Assembly (NCBI RefSeq): GCF_029870955.1
Contig: NZ_PGFQ01000001.1
Span: 2,294,001 to 2,358,000, forward strand
Length of the DNA stretch: 64,000 nucleotides
Origin: Sulfitobacter faviae
GTDB taxonomy: Bacteria; Pseudomonadota; Alphaproteobacteria; Rhodobacterales; Rhodobacteraceae
Direction: 5' to 3'
Position numbers and translations under genes: made by a program. The notes under the pieces are model-generated. The model searched no databases. It was not told where the DNA came from and saw only the letters and a list, made by a program, of their open reading frames with translations. Below are positions 9,531 to 18,182 of this stretch, piece after piece; the first letter of the stretch is position 1; every line of letters starts with the position of its first letter.

Positions 9531-10934
9531 ATGTCAGAGCAGATCGAAGAGCTGGATCCGGCGGCCTCCCCTGAAGAGCGTGCCGAGGCCTATGTGCTCG
9601 ACCGGAAAGCCGTGGCCGCGATCCTTGAGACGGTAGAGGCCAACGATCAGGCGCATCTGACCCAACTGATGGAGCCGCTGCACGCGGCGGATATCGCCGA
9701 CCTTCTTGAGCAGATCGACGAGGACGACCGCGCCGCCTTGATCCGGCTTTACGGGCAGGAGTTCGACGGGGAAATCCTGTCGGAACTCGACGAGTCGGTC
9801 CGCGAGGAAGTCATCAGCATCCTGACGCCGCAGGTTCTGACCCAAGCGGTGCGCGAGTTGGACAGCGACGATGTGGTCGACCTGATCGAAGATCTGGAAG
9901 ACGCGCAGCAGGAAACCATCCTCGACGCGCTGGAAGAGACCGACCGCGTCGCGGTGGAACAGGCGCTGAACTGGCCCGAATATTCCGCCGGTCGTCTGAT
10001 GCAGCGCGAGGTTGTCATGGCGCCAGAGCATTGGACGGTGGGTCAAGCCATCGACCATCTGCGCGCCACTAAGGAAGAAGACCTGCCGGATCAGTTTTAT
10101 CACATCGTCATGGTCGACCCGCGCCTGCATCCGGTGGGCAATGTGACCTTGGGCAAGCTCATGCGCTCGCGCCGAGAAACACGGCTGGCGGATATTCTGG
10201 AAGAGACCTTTCAGATTATCCCTGCCATGCGCGATGAGGGCGATGTGGCCTATGCCTTCAACCAGTACCACCTGATTTCGGCCCCTGTCGTCGACGAGGA
10301 GGGGCGACTCATCGGGGTCATCACCATTGACGACGCCATGGCCGTGCTCGACGAAGAACACGAAGAAGACATCCTGCGACTGGCGGGTGTGGGCGAGGGG
10401 TCGCTTTCTGACCGGGTGACGGAGACGACAAAGCAGCGGCTGCCGTGGCTTGCGGTGAACCTTGTGACGGCGATTGCGGCTTCGGTGGTGATCTCGCAAT
10501 TCGAGGCGGCGATTGCGCAGATCGTGGCGCTGGCCGTGTTGATGCCGATCGTGGCCTCAATGGGCGGCAACGCGGGCACGCAGAGCTTGACGGTGGCGGT
10601 GCGCGCCATCGCGACCAAAGACCTCACCGGCTCCAACGTATGGCGGGTGATCCGGCGCGAGGTCTTGGTGGGGTTGGTCAACGGGCTGATATTTGCGGTG
10701 ATCATGGGCATTGTCGGCGTGCTCTGGTTCGGCTCGCCGGGGCTGGGCTATGTCATCGCCACGGCGATGGTGATCAACCTCGTGGTGGCGGGGCTTGCGG
10801 GCACCGGCATCCCGATCTTGCTGGAGCGGTTCGGGGTGGACCCGGCGCTCGCCTCGGGCGCGTTTGTGACGACGGTGACGGATGTGGTGGGCTTTTTCGC
10901 CTTCCTCGGCCTTGCCGCCTTGGTGCTGTTGTGA
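9531..10934 (+). CDS. mgtE: magnesium transporter MgtE
   Basis: Mg2+ channel/transporter of 467 residues. The acidic N domain (about 1-130, with LHAADIADLLEQIDEDDRAA), a CBS pair (about 135-265, with EYSAGRLMQREVV and VVDEEGRLIGVITIDDAM) and five transmembrane helices from about residue 295 are in the usual order. The pore motif PIVASMGGNAGTQSLTVAVR is intact. The CBS and N domains gate the pore according to cytosolic Mg2+. The short upstream gap (122 bases) shows no recognisable Mg2+ riboswitch. The stop codon is shared with the start of the next gene (GTGA). Confidence 0.96.
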   Translation: MSEQIEELDPAASPEERAEAYVLDRKAVAAILETVEANDQAHLTQLMEPLHAADIADLLEQIDEDDRAALIRLYGQEFDGEILSELDESVREEVISILTPQVLTQAVRELDSDDVVDLIEDLEDAQQETILDALEETDRVAVEQALNWPEYSAGRLMQREVVMAPEHWTVGQAIDHLRATKEEDLPDQFYHIVMVDPRLHPVGNVTLGKLMRSRRETRLADILEETFQIIPAMRDEGDVAYAFNQYHLISAPVVDEEGRLIGVITIDDAMAVLDEEHEEDILRLAGVGEGSLSDRVTETTKQRLPWLAVNLVTAIAASVVISQFEAAIAQIVALAVLMPIVASMGGNAGTQSLTVAVRAIATKDLTGSNVWRVIRREVLVGLVNGLIFAVIMGIVGVLWFGSPGLGYVIATAMVINLVVAGLAGTGIPILLERFGVDPALASGAFVTTVTDVVGFFAFLGLAALVLL

Positions 10935-11518
10935 GCGATTGCGCCGCCCGGAAGGCCGAGGCGCGCAAAGCGGCCTTTGCCCGCCGTAAGCCTTTGTTCG
11001 AACAGGCGAATGCGGCGCAGGCGGGCTATCTTTCCGAGGTTTTGGCGGGCTACCGCGGCGTGCCGCTGTCGGGTTTCATGCCGATCCGAACGGAGATTGA
11101 TCCGCGCCCCGCCATGGCCGAGGCTTGCGCCCATGGTCCTGTCGGCGTGCCAGTGATCGAAAAGCCGAACCACCCTCTGTCCTTTGCCCGTTGGACCCCC
11201 GAGACAGCGATGGTGCCGGGCACCTTTGGCGCGATGATCCCCGCTGAGCCCGATTTTTTCGAGCCTGAGATCGTGATCGTGCCGCTTTTGGCCTTCAACC
11301 GCGCGGGCGGGCGGCTGGGCTATGGCGGCGGCTTTTATGACCGTACGCTGGCGATGCTGCGTGCGCGGCGGGCCACGCTGGCCATTGGCTTTGCTTTCGC
11401 GGGGCAAGAGTGGGACGACATCCCGCTGGAAGACACCGACGCGCCGCTCGATCTAATCGTGACCGAGGCCGGGGTGATCGAGGTGACGCCGGGCCAGCCT
11501 CCGTCCCGAGCGGAATAA
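10931..11518 (+). CDS. 5-formyltetrahydrofolate cyclo-ligase
   Basis: Enzyme that converts 5-formyl-THF to 5,10-methenyl-THF with ATP (MTHFS). Starting at the GTG at 10931, which overlaps the mgtE stop by four bases, it has 195 residues beginning VSDCAARKAEARKAAFARR. The core motifs are SGFMPIRTEIDPRP, EPEIVIVPLLAFNRAGGRLGYGG and the following GFYDRTL, which forms the nucleotide/folate site. No ATG gives the conserved N-terminus, so the GTG start is well supported. It sits in an apparent operon mgtE - cyclo-ligase - YmdB-like gene. Confidence 0.92.
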   Translation: MSDCAARKAEARKAAFARRKPLFEQANAAQAGYLSEVLAGYRGVPLSGFMPIRTEIDPRPAMAEACAHGPVGVPVIEKPNHPLSFARWTPETAMVPGTFGAMIPAEPDFFEPEIVIVPLLAFNRAGGRLGYGGGFYDRTLAMLRARRATLAIGFAFAGQEWDDIPLEDTDAPLDLIVTEAGVIEVTPGQPPSRAE

Positions 11519-11556
11519 GGGTTGCCGCCAAGCCGCGCGCGTCCTAGTCCATGGGC

Positions 11557-12369
11557 ATGAAGATTTTGTTTCTTGGCGATGTGATGGGCCGGGCCGGACG
11601 GCGGGCGATCACCGAAAATCTGGCGCGGCTGCGGCGCGACTGGAAGCTCGATTTCATTGTGGTTAACGGCGAGAATGCGACCGGCGGCATGGGGCTTTCG
11701 GGCGCACATGCCAAGACGCTGCTCGATGCTGGGGCCGATTGTCTGACCCTTGGCGATCACGCTTTCGACCAGAAAGACATGCTCAGCTTTATCGAGCAGG
11801 AGCCGCGGGTGATCCGCCCGCTGAACTTCTCCAAATCCGCGCCGGGCAAGGGGGCTAAACTCTTCACGGCGCAGAACGGCAAGAAGGTTCTGGTGACCCA
11901 AGCGCTTGGGCAGGTCTTTATGAAACGGCCCTTCGATGACCCTTTCTCGGCGCTGGAGCCGGTGTTGAAAACCCATCCTTTGGGCGGCATGGCGCAGGCG
12001 ATCATTGTCGATATGCACTGCGAAGCCACGAGTGAGAAGATGGCCATGGGCCATTGGTGCGACGGGCGGGCGAGCCTTGTGGTCGGCACCCATACCCATG
12101 TGCCGACGGCGGATGCGATGATCCTGCCGGGCGGGACGGGCTACTTGAGCGATGCCGGCATGTGCGGCGATTATCATTCGGTGATCGGCATGGATAAGGC
12201 CGAGCCGCTGCGCCGTTTCATCACCGGCATGCCGCGCGAACGTTTCACCCCCGCCAATGGCGAGGCGACCCTGTCGGGCGTCTATATCGAGACTGACGAC
12301 CGCACGGGCCGCGCCACGCGGATCGTCCCGGTGCGTGAGGGCGGTGCCCTTCAGGCCAGCGCCCCTTAA
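11557..12369 (+). CDS. YmdB-type (TIGR00282) metallophosphoesterase
   Basis: Calcineurin-like phosphoesterase of 270 residues, a family with cyclic-nucleotide or 2',3'-cyclic phosphodiesterase activity in Bacillus YmdB. Motifs: MKILFLGDVMGRAGRRA (metal Asp), VVNGENATGGMGLS (Asn/Glu), LTLGDHAFDQ, and VGTHTHVPTADAMIL with the C-terminal metal histidines. An ATG six bases upstream (11551) is equally possible; neither has a clear Shine-Dalgarno, and I chose the one matching the family start. It follows the cyclo-ligase by 38 bases. Its physiological substrate in this lineage is unknown. Confidence 0.9.
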   Translation: MKILFLGDVMGRAGRRAITENLARLRRDWKLDFIVVNGENATGGMGLSGAHAKTLLDAGADCLTLGDHAFDQKDMLSFIEQEPRVIRPLNFSKSAPGKGAKLFTAQNGKKVLVTQALGQVFMKRPFDDPFSALEPVLKTHPLGGMAQAIIVDMHCEATSEKMAMGHWCDGRASLVVGTHTHVPTADAMILPGGTGYLSDAGMCGDYHSVIGMDKAEPLRRFITGMPRERFTPANGEATLSGVYIETDDRTGRATRIVPVREGGALQASAP

Positions 12370-12463
12370 GACCGGCAAGGCGCGGCCCGCGCGTCGCGCT
12401 TGCACCGAGGGCGGCAATCGGCGTAACTGGACAACGGCCTTTTGCCCGAATGACAGGTTCTTG

Positions 12464-14234
12464 ATGGAATTTTTCAGCTTCTCTCCGATGGAGACGGCGG
12501 TGCTGACCCTCGTGGTCGTCGGCATGATGTTCGTGCTTTTCCTGCGCGAAGCCTTTCCGACCGAAGTGGTCGCCATCGCCGGGGCGGCCTTGCTGCTGGC
12601 GCTTGGCGTGCTGCCCTATGACGACGCGCTTGAGGTGCTTTCAAACCCCGCGCCTTGGACCATCGCGGCGATGTTCATCATCATGGGGGCCTTGGTCCGC
12701 ACCGGCGCGCTGGATGTCTTGACGCGACTGGCCGAACGTTCGGCCAAGACGCATCCCAAAACGGCGGTGGCGGGGGTGATCTTGTCGGTCATGGCGGCCA
12801 GTGCGATCATGAACAACACCCCCGTGGTGGTGGTGATGATCCCGGTGGTGGTGCAGTTGACCCGCACGTTGAACACCAAAGCCTCCAAGCTGTTGATACC
12901 GCTCAGCTATGCCGCGATCATGGGCGGCTCTCTGACGCTGATCGGCACCTCGACCAACCTGTTGGTCGACGGTGTGGCGCGGTCGCAGGGCATGGCCCCT
13001 TTCGGCATTTTCGAGATCCTGCCCGTGGGCCTTGTGGTCTGCGCTTGGGGCTTGCTCTACATGCTACTTTTCGCCGACCGGCTGCTGCCCGCGCGCGACA
13101 GCATGGCGAATATGCTCTCTGACCGCTCCAAGATGAAATTCTTTACCGAGGCAGTGATCCCGCCTGAAAGCAACCTGATTGGCCGCGAAGTGTTGGACGT
13201 GCAGCTTTTCAAACGCGAGGGCGTGCGGCTGATCGACGTGGTGCGGGGCGACGATTCATTGCGCCGCAACCTCAAAGGAGTCGCGCTTCAGGTGGGCGAC
13301 CGTGTCGTGCTGCGCACCCAGATGACCGAGCTTCTCAGTCTGCAAAACAACAAGGAGTTGCGCCGGGTCGACCAGCTGTCGGCGGTGGAGACCACGACCG
13401 TCGAAGTGCTGATCACCCCGGTTGCCGGATGGTGGGGCGCAGCTTGGGCTCCATGCGGCTGCGGCGGCGCTATGGAGTCTATCCGCTGGCGGTGCATCGG
13501 CGGAACCAGAACATCGGCCAGCAGCTTGATCAGTTGATCGTCAAGGTTGGCGATACGCTGCTGCTGGAAGGGGCTGCCGAGGATATCCAGCGGCTGGCGA
13601 GCGAGATGAACCTTGTCGATGTGACCCAACCCTCGGCCCGGGCGTTCCGCCGGGGGCATGCGCCGATTGCCATTGCCGCTCTCGTGGGGATCGTGGCGCT
13701 GGCGGCCTTCAACGTGGCGCCGATCCTCCTGCTGGCGGTGATCGCCGTGGCCGTGGTGCTGGTGACGGGCTGTATCGACGCGGAGGAAGCTTTCTCTTTC
13801 GTCGAGGGGCGTCTGCTGGCGCTGATCTTTGCCATGTTGGCCGTTGGCGCGGCCTTGCAGAACTCCGGCGCGATCACGCTGATCGTCGACAATATCGCGC
13901 CGGGGCTGGCGCAATTGCCGCCGTTTTTCATCATCTTGGCGGTGTTCCTGCTGACCACGACGCTGACCGAGATCGTCAGCAACAATGCCGTGGCGGTGAT
14001 TATGACGCCGATTGCCATCAGCCTCAGCACCGCGCTTGGCATGGACCCGCGCCCGCTGGTGGTGGCGGTGATGATCGCGGCCTCCTGCGCCTTTGCCACG
14101 CCCATCGGCTATCAGACCAACACGCTGGTTTACGGGCCGGGGGCTATCGCTTCACCGATTTCATGCGCATCGGAATCCCGCTGAACCTGAGCATGTCGGT
14201 GCTGGTCAGCGCGGTGATCCCGCTCATTTGGTAG
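12464..14234 (+). CDS. SLC13/DASS-family permease with RCK-C domains (two frameshifts in the given sequence)
   Basis: Membrane permease of the arsenite/citrate/dicarboxylate superfamily with regulatory TrkA-C domains. The first half carries helices and the motif SAIMNNTPVVVVMIPVV, then PLSYAAIMGGSLTLIGTSTNLLVDG, followed by a cytoplasmic TrkA-C stretch (RRNLKGVALQVGDRVVLRTQ). A second TrkA-C (HRRNQNIGQ to LEGAAEDIQRL) and the second helix bundle with TEIVSNNAVAVIMTPIA follow. Frames change at the C run 13416-13419 and the G run 14139-14143. One base restored at each gives 590 residues ending LVSAVIPLIW. The substrate is not predictable. A paralogue lies at 18183-19955. Confidence 0.87.
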
Positions 14235-14235
14235 C

Positions 14236-15270
14236 TTAGGCGCTGCGCGGCACGTCGGACTGGGCGACGATTGCGTCAAAGCCCGCTTGCGCCTCAAGGA
14301 AGTTGCGGGTCAGCGGGGCGGTGAGTTCGGATTGGTCCGAGAAATAGGCCCCGACCCGACAGATATGCGCCGCGAATTCAGGATGCACCCCGGCGTCGTC
14401 ATAGCGCCGGATGCGGTCTTTGCTGAGCCAGCCACGTTTCTTGGCCTCTTTGCTGATCAGTTTGAGCCGCTGCACCGCGTGGAAGGTCAGGTAGACCGAG
14501 AGGTAATCGAGGTAGTCGGGCAGGGCGATGCCGCAGGTCGGATCGAAGGCGTCGATCACCACATCCACCATATCCGGCGGGGCGATGGGCCATGCCTCAT
14601 CCCCGATCAGCCAAGCGATGTCTTCGGCCCCGTGGCGCAGCCCGGCATATTCAAAGTCGAACCAGCGCAGCTTGTCATCCCGGCCAATCGCGGCATTGCC
14701 TGAGCGGCAGTCCCATTTGACGAATTGCCGCGCCGGGGCGTTGATGCGCTCATAGGCGGCAGTGCGGTCGAACTGGTCCGAGATGCCGCCGCCGAGGTCT
14801 TTTAGAAAATCCACCGCATCGACAAAGTTCAGCACCCAGTCGCGGTTGTTGCCCAGATGCGGCATGATCGCGTTCAACTCGGTCTGGCGCGCGGCGCCGT
14901 GGATGCGGAAGATGGCTGAGACGGCCTCGGCTGCGAGGTCAAGCTGTTCGGCGCGTTCCACCCGCGCGACCTCAACGTTGAGGCGGCGTTTGCCGACATC
15001 GGATTGGAACATGATCTCGCCGACCACGCCCAGACATTCGGGCAGGTCGCTGCAGTAGCGACCAAGCTCGGTCAGCACATGCGCTTCGAGATGGGTGCGG
15101 CGGAAGTTCGGGCGCAGCGTGGCGATCACCGTGCGGTCGGTCAGATGCAGCCGAAAGCTCGACCGGTTTTCGCCGCCCGGCGCCGATACCCGCGCCACAT
15201 CTTGCCCGAAATGCTTGCGCGCCGCCGCGACGATCTGGGCCTGAGCGCTTTGTTCCTTGGGTCGTGCCAT
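14236..15270 (-). CDS. aminoglycoside phosphotransferase (APH)-fold kinase-like protein
   Basis: Protein of 344 residues with an APH/choline-kinase-like fold. The N-lobe has TVIATLRPNFRRTHLEAHVL. The catalytic loop reads FVKWDCRSGNAAI, which keeps the Asp and Asn of the HGDxxxxN loop but has Lys-Trp in place of His-Gly. The metal loop is RWFDFEYAGLRHGAEDIAWL. The C-terminal part is helical. Likely a small-molecule kinase, substrate unknown. Resistance activity should not be assumed. The start MARPKEQSAQ is preceded by a GGAGGCC stretch. It converges on the SLC13 gene with a single base between the stop codons. Confidence 0.75.
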   Translation of the reverse strand: MARPKEQSAQAQIVAAARKHFGQDVARVSAPGGENRSSFRLHLTDRTVIATLRPNFRRTHLEAHVLTELGRYCSDLPECLGVVGEIMFQSDVGKRRLNVEVARVERAEQLDLAAEAVSAIFRIHGAARQTELNAIMPHLGNNRDWVLNFVDAVDFLKDLGGGISDQFDRTAAYERINAPARQFVKWDCRSGNAAIGRDDKLRWFDFEYAGLRHGAEDIAWLIGDEAWPIAPPDMVDVVIDAFDPTCGIALPDYLDYLSVYLTFHAVQRLKLISKEAKKRGWLSKDRIRRYDDAGVHPEFAAHICRVGAYFSDQSELTAPLTRNFLEAQAGFDAIVAQSDVPRSA

Positions 15271-15589
15271 GAGGCCTCCGCTGGTGTTTTCGCCTGTCTA
15301 GGTCGGCTGGCTGACGAGGGTACGGCGGGTTTTGGGCAAAACAAAGGCAATTTCCACCTATCCCGGCGGGAGTGATTCGCACCCCATCAGCGCATTTGAT
15401 CTATACGAAAGAACAATGCCCTCTCGGGGTATCGCACTGTTTCGATTTGGCGCGCTTTGTCAGCCCAATTTACCCAAAAAATGGAAAGAATTTGGCGGAA
15501 ATAGGCGCCGCTGCTAGGTTCACAGGTCAGTGGGGGACGCGGCGCTGCAAAACGGCCGCGGCTGCAAATGCATATGAGGGATTGGCGTC
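15271..15589. other. 319-base upstream region of the repeat-protein gene
   Basis: Divergent gap between the APH-like gene (leftward) and the repeat protein (rightward). It is visibly more AT-rich around 15440-15510 than its surroundings, with ACCCAAAAAATGGAAAG at about 15473-15489, as expected for a promoter/leader. GAGGG (about 15576-15580) is the ribosome-binding site of the repeat protein. No reading frame here is convincing. Confidence 0.4.
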
Positions 15590-17182
15590 ATGGGTTACAG
15601 ATTCTCGAAGGGTTGGAACAGCAAGGACAATAGCTGGTCCACCGGCGGCGAAGCGGGCAGCGGTTGCGGTGCCAGCGGAACGAAGTCCTATCACAACGGC
15701 GGGGTAGAGGGCTCCTCCTTCGCGAAGTGGTATGACGCGCACCTGGCCGGGAAGTTCGAAGGGAATGATGACGGCAAAGGCTCCGGTTCGGGTGGGACCA
15801 AGGGGTCTGGCTCTGGCGGTACGAAGGGAGGCTCCGGCTCTGGCGGCACGAAGGGTTCCGGTTCGGGCGGCACGAAGGGCTTCGGCTCGGGTGGCACGAA
15901 GGGCTCCGGCTCGGGTGGCACGAAGGGCTCCGGCTCTGGCGGTACGAAGGGCTCCGGCTCCGGTGGCACAAAAGGTTCCGGTTCGGGCGGCACGAAGGGC
16001 TCCGGTTCGGGTGGCACGAAGGGTTCCGGCTCTGGCGGTACGAAGGGTTCCGGTTCGGGTGGCACGAAGGGTTCCGGTTCCGGCGGCACGAAGGGCTCCG
16101 GCTCGGGTGGGACCAAGGGCTCCGGTTCCGGCGGCACGAAAGGCTCCGGTTCTGGAGGCACGAAAGGTTCCGGCTCCGGCGGTACCAAGGGTTCCGGTTC
16201 TGGCGGCACGAAGGGCTCCGGCTCTGGTGGTACGAAGGGCTCCGGCTCCGGCGGCACGAAGGGCTCCGGCTCTGGTGGTACGAAGGGCTCCGGCTCCGGC
16301 GGCACGAAGGGCTCCGGCTCTGGTGGTACGAAGGGCTCCGGCTCCGGCGGCACGAAGGGCTCCGGCTCAGGTGGAACGAAGGGTTCCGGCTCTGGCGGTA
16401 CGAAGGGTTCCGGTTCTGGTGGCACCAAGGGCTCTGGTTCTGGCGGTACCAAGGGCTCCGGCTCTGGCGGCACCAAAGGTTCCGGCTCTGGCGGCACAAA
16501 AGGCTCCGGCTCTTGCGGCACTAAGGGGTCTGGCTCGGGTGGTACGCAAGGGGGGCATACCGGTGGCGACGATAAGTCCGTTCTTAATTTCCTGATGGGA
16601 GAGAGTGGGGAGATCACAATCGCCGTCACGGAAACGCCGGAGGGGCAGTTGCACTTCAACCTTTCGCCCACTGATCCCGAAGCGGAATCCCACGCTGACA
16701 TCAACGGGCTTTTCTTCAATGTGACTGATGGCAGCGCAATCGAAGAACTGAACTTCTTCCCTGATGTGAACGCCGAAGGCTATCACCTGACGGATGTGAA
16801 GGCCGTGGATGACGGTGTCGACGGTTTCGTGGGTGGTCCTCAAGCGGGGGGCAGCTTCGATGTGGGTCTGCAGTTCGGCACGACCGCTGACAGTTCCGAT
16901 GATGAGGTCACAAGCACGAACTTCACCCTATGGACCTATCCCGGCTCGCTGTCTTTCGAAGATATCGATCTGAGCGGCATGCGGGTTGTGGTGGACTCGG
17001 ATGAGAGCGGCGGCGAGGTGCTTGAGGTGTCCGGTATGGTCGACCCTGACATGGAGGACCCCGAGGCCGATACCTCCGACCCCGCGAGCGCCCTCATGGA
17101 CGCGCTGACCCTCACCTCCGTGCCGGAGGAAGAAGACGAAGGGGGCGACACCTGCGAGGATGACGCCTTCGACATGGCCTAA
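15590..17182 (+). CDS. (GSGSGGTK)x32 repeat protein with acidic C-terminal domain
   Basis: Unrecognised 530-residue protein in three parts. Residues 1-63 are a head ([20 protein letters not shown], ending GNDDGK). Residues 64-320 are 32 tandem copies of GSGSGGTK with one extra Gly in the third copy, one Ser-to-Phe and one Gly-to-Cys change. Residues 321-530 are a strongly acidic beta-rich domain ([49 protein letters not shown]) like the ends of Roseobacter type I secreted proteins. There is no N-terminal signal peptide. Nearly all copy-to-copy variation is at third codon positions, so this strand is under protein-level selection. Ribosome-binding site and terminator flank it. Function unknown; a secreted or surface role is inference. 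Confidence 0.85.
   Translation: MGYRFSKGWNSKDNSWSTGGEAGSGCGASGTKSYHNGGVEGSSFAKWYDAHLAGKFEGNDDGKGSGSGGTKGSGSGGTKGGSGSGGTKGSGSGGTKGFGSGGTKGSGSGGTKGSGSGGTKGSGSGGTKGSGSGGTKGSGSGGTKGSGSGGTKGSGSGGTKGSGSGGTKGSGSGGTKGSGSGGTKGSGSGGTKGSGSGGTKGSGSGGTKGSGSGGTKGSGSGGTKGSGSGGTKGSGSGGTKGSGSGGTKGSGSGGTKGSGSGGTKGSGSGGTKGSGSGGTKGSGSGGTKGSGSGGTKGSGSGGTKGSGSCGTKGSGSGGTQGGHTGGDDKSVLNFLMGESGEITIAVTETPEGQLHFNLSPTDPEAESHADINGLFFNVTDGSAIEELNFFPDVNAEGYHLTDVKAVDDGVDGFVGGPQAGGSFDVGLQFGTTADSSDDEVTSTNFTLWTYPGSLSFEDIDLSGMRVVVDSDESGGEVLEVSGMVDPDMEDPEADTSDPASALMDALTLTSVPEEEDEGGDTCEDDAFDMA
15779..16549 (+). repeat. 24-base tandem repeat, 32 units
   Basis: Unit encoding GSGSGGTK, consensus near GGCTCCGGCTCTGGCGGYAC followed by GAAG, repeated 32 times without spacers; the third unit is 27 bases. 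A higher-order block also repeats around 16213-16355, where pairs of units alternate CTCTGGTGG and CTCCGGCGG, suggesting recent two-unit expansion. It lies wholly inside the coding region and keeps frame. Confidence 0.93.
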
Positions 17183-17203
17183 GGGGCCGTCAATATAAAA
17201 ACT

Positions 17204-17232
17204 AAAGGCGCGTCCCTCGGGGCGCGCCTTTT
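17204..17232 (+). terminator. rho-independent terminator after the repeat-protein gene
   Basis: The arms AAAGGCGCG (17204-17212) and CGCGCCTTT (17223-17231) pair perfectly with a loop of ten bases and end in TTTT, 22 bases after the stop codon. The A-rich left flank could also serve the convergent BASS gene. Confidence 0.82.
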
Positions 17233-17250
17233 GCTTGGCGGGCGTCGCCC

Positions 17251-18108
17251 TCAGCGCCCGCGCATCCAAAGGACGAAGGGCAGGGCCACCAGATACATCG
17301 TGATGCCATAGACCGCCGAGGGCAGAGCATAGGCGCTGAACCCCGACGCTTGGCCTGAGATCAACCCGGCGAGGGTGATGCCGAGCGTCGCGTTCTGGAT
17401 GCCCACTTCGATCGAGATCGTCTTGCGCGTCTGCCACGCCAGACCAGCCGCTGCGGCAATGCCCAGCCCCAGCAACATCAGCGCCGCGTTCATGCTGATG
17501 AGCGCGGGACCAAGCCGGGCGAGATTCTCGGTGAAAACGCTCCAATTCCCGGCCAATGCGGCGAGGACAATCAGCACAAAGAGCAGCGCGGCGAGGGCGG
17601 AGAGGCCCGGCTCGATCCGCGCGGCAAAGCCGGGGGCGAGGTGGCGCAGGGCAAGCCCAAGCGCCACGGGCAGGGTGGTGATCACGAACATCGCCACCGC
17701 CAGCGCCGCGACCGAAACATCCGGCGCGGCATCGCCCATGAAGTGCCGCACGGCGATGGCGGTGAAGACCGGCACGGTCAGGATGCTCAGAAGCGAGACC
17801 ACTGCCGTCAAAGTCACCGAAAGCGCCACATCGCCCCGCGCGAATTTGCTGATCATATTCGAGGTCACGCCGCCCGGGCAGAATGAGAGGATCATCAGCC
17901 CGACGGCCAGTTCTCCGCGCAGGCCGAAGGCCATGGCCACCGCCCATGCGGCAGCGGGCACCAACACCACTTGGCAAAGCGCGCCCAAGGCAAAGGCGCG
18001 CGGGTATTTCGCCACGCGGGTGAAGTCTGGGACCGTGAGGCCCACCCCCAGCGACAGCATGATGATCGCCAATGACAGCGGCAGTACGACGTTGATCAGA
18101 ATGTCCAT
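17251..18108 (-). CDS. bile acid:sodium symporter (BASS)-family transporter
   Basis: Ten-helix membrane transporter of 285 residues. Features: MDILINVVLPLSLAIIMLSL, GVGLTVPDFTRVAKYP, FCPGGVTSNMISKFARGD (the conserved crossover motif of BASS transporters) and SIEVGIQNATLGITLAG (second crossover helix). Family members carry bile acids, pantoate, pyruvate or other organic anions with Na+; the substrate here is unknown. GGGGGGAC lies directly upstream of the ATG at 18108. A TTG at 18120 falls inside that ribosome-binding site and is not the start. Confidence 0.9.
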   Translation of the reverse strand: MDILINVVLPLSLAIIMLSLGVGLTVPDFTRVAKYPRAFALGALCQVVLVPAAAWAVAMAFGLRGELAVGLMILSFCPGGVTSNMISKFARGDVALSVTLTAVVSLLSILTVPVFTAIAVRHFMGDAAPDVSVAALAVAMFVITTLPVALGLALRHLAPGFAARIEPGLSALAALLFVLIVLAALAGNWSVFTENLARLGPALISMNAALMLLGLGIAAAAGLAWQTRKTISIEVGIQNATLGITLAGLISGQASGFSAYALPSAVYGITMYLVALPFVLWMRGR

Positions 18109-18182
18109 TTGTCCCCCCAAAGCTGATCTTCAGCCTAGGGGCGGCAAATATGCTCTGGCAAGTCCGACGCGCGGGGCGGCGA

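Noticed and set aside
15779..16549. CRISPR-like repeat array
   Set aside because: The 24-base units are directly adjacent with no spacers and keep one reading frame; no cas genes are near.
15691..16719. Minus-strand 342-aa frame with (VPPEPEPF) repeats, resembling a proline-rich cell-wall-spanning protein
   Set aside because: It is the reverse complement of the GSGSGGTK tract. Unit-to-unit changes are synonymous on the plus strand but alter residues here (F/L, Q/P), and it has no ribosome-binding site, while the plus frame has a ribosome-binding site and terminator.
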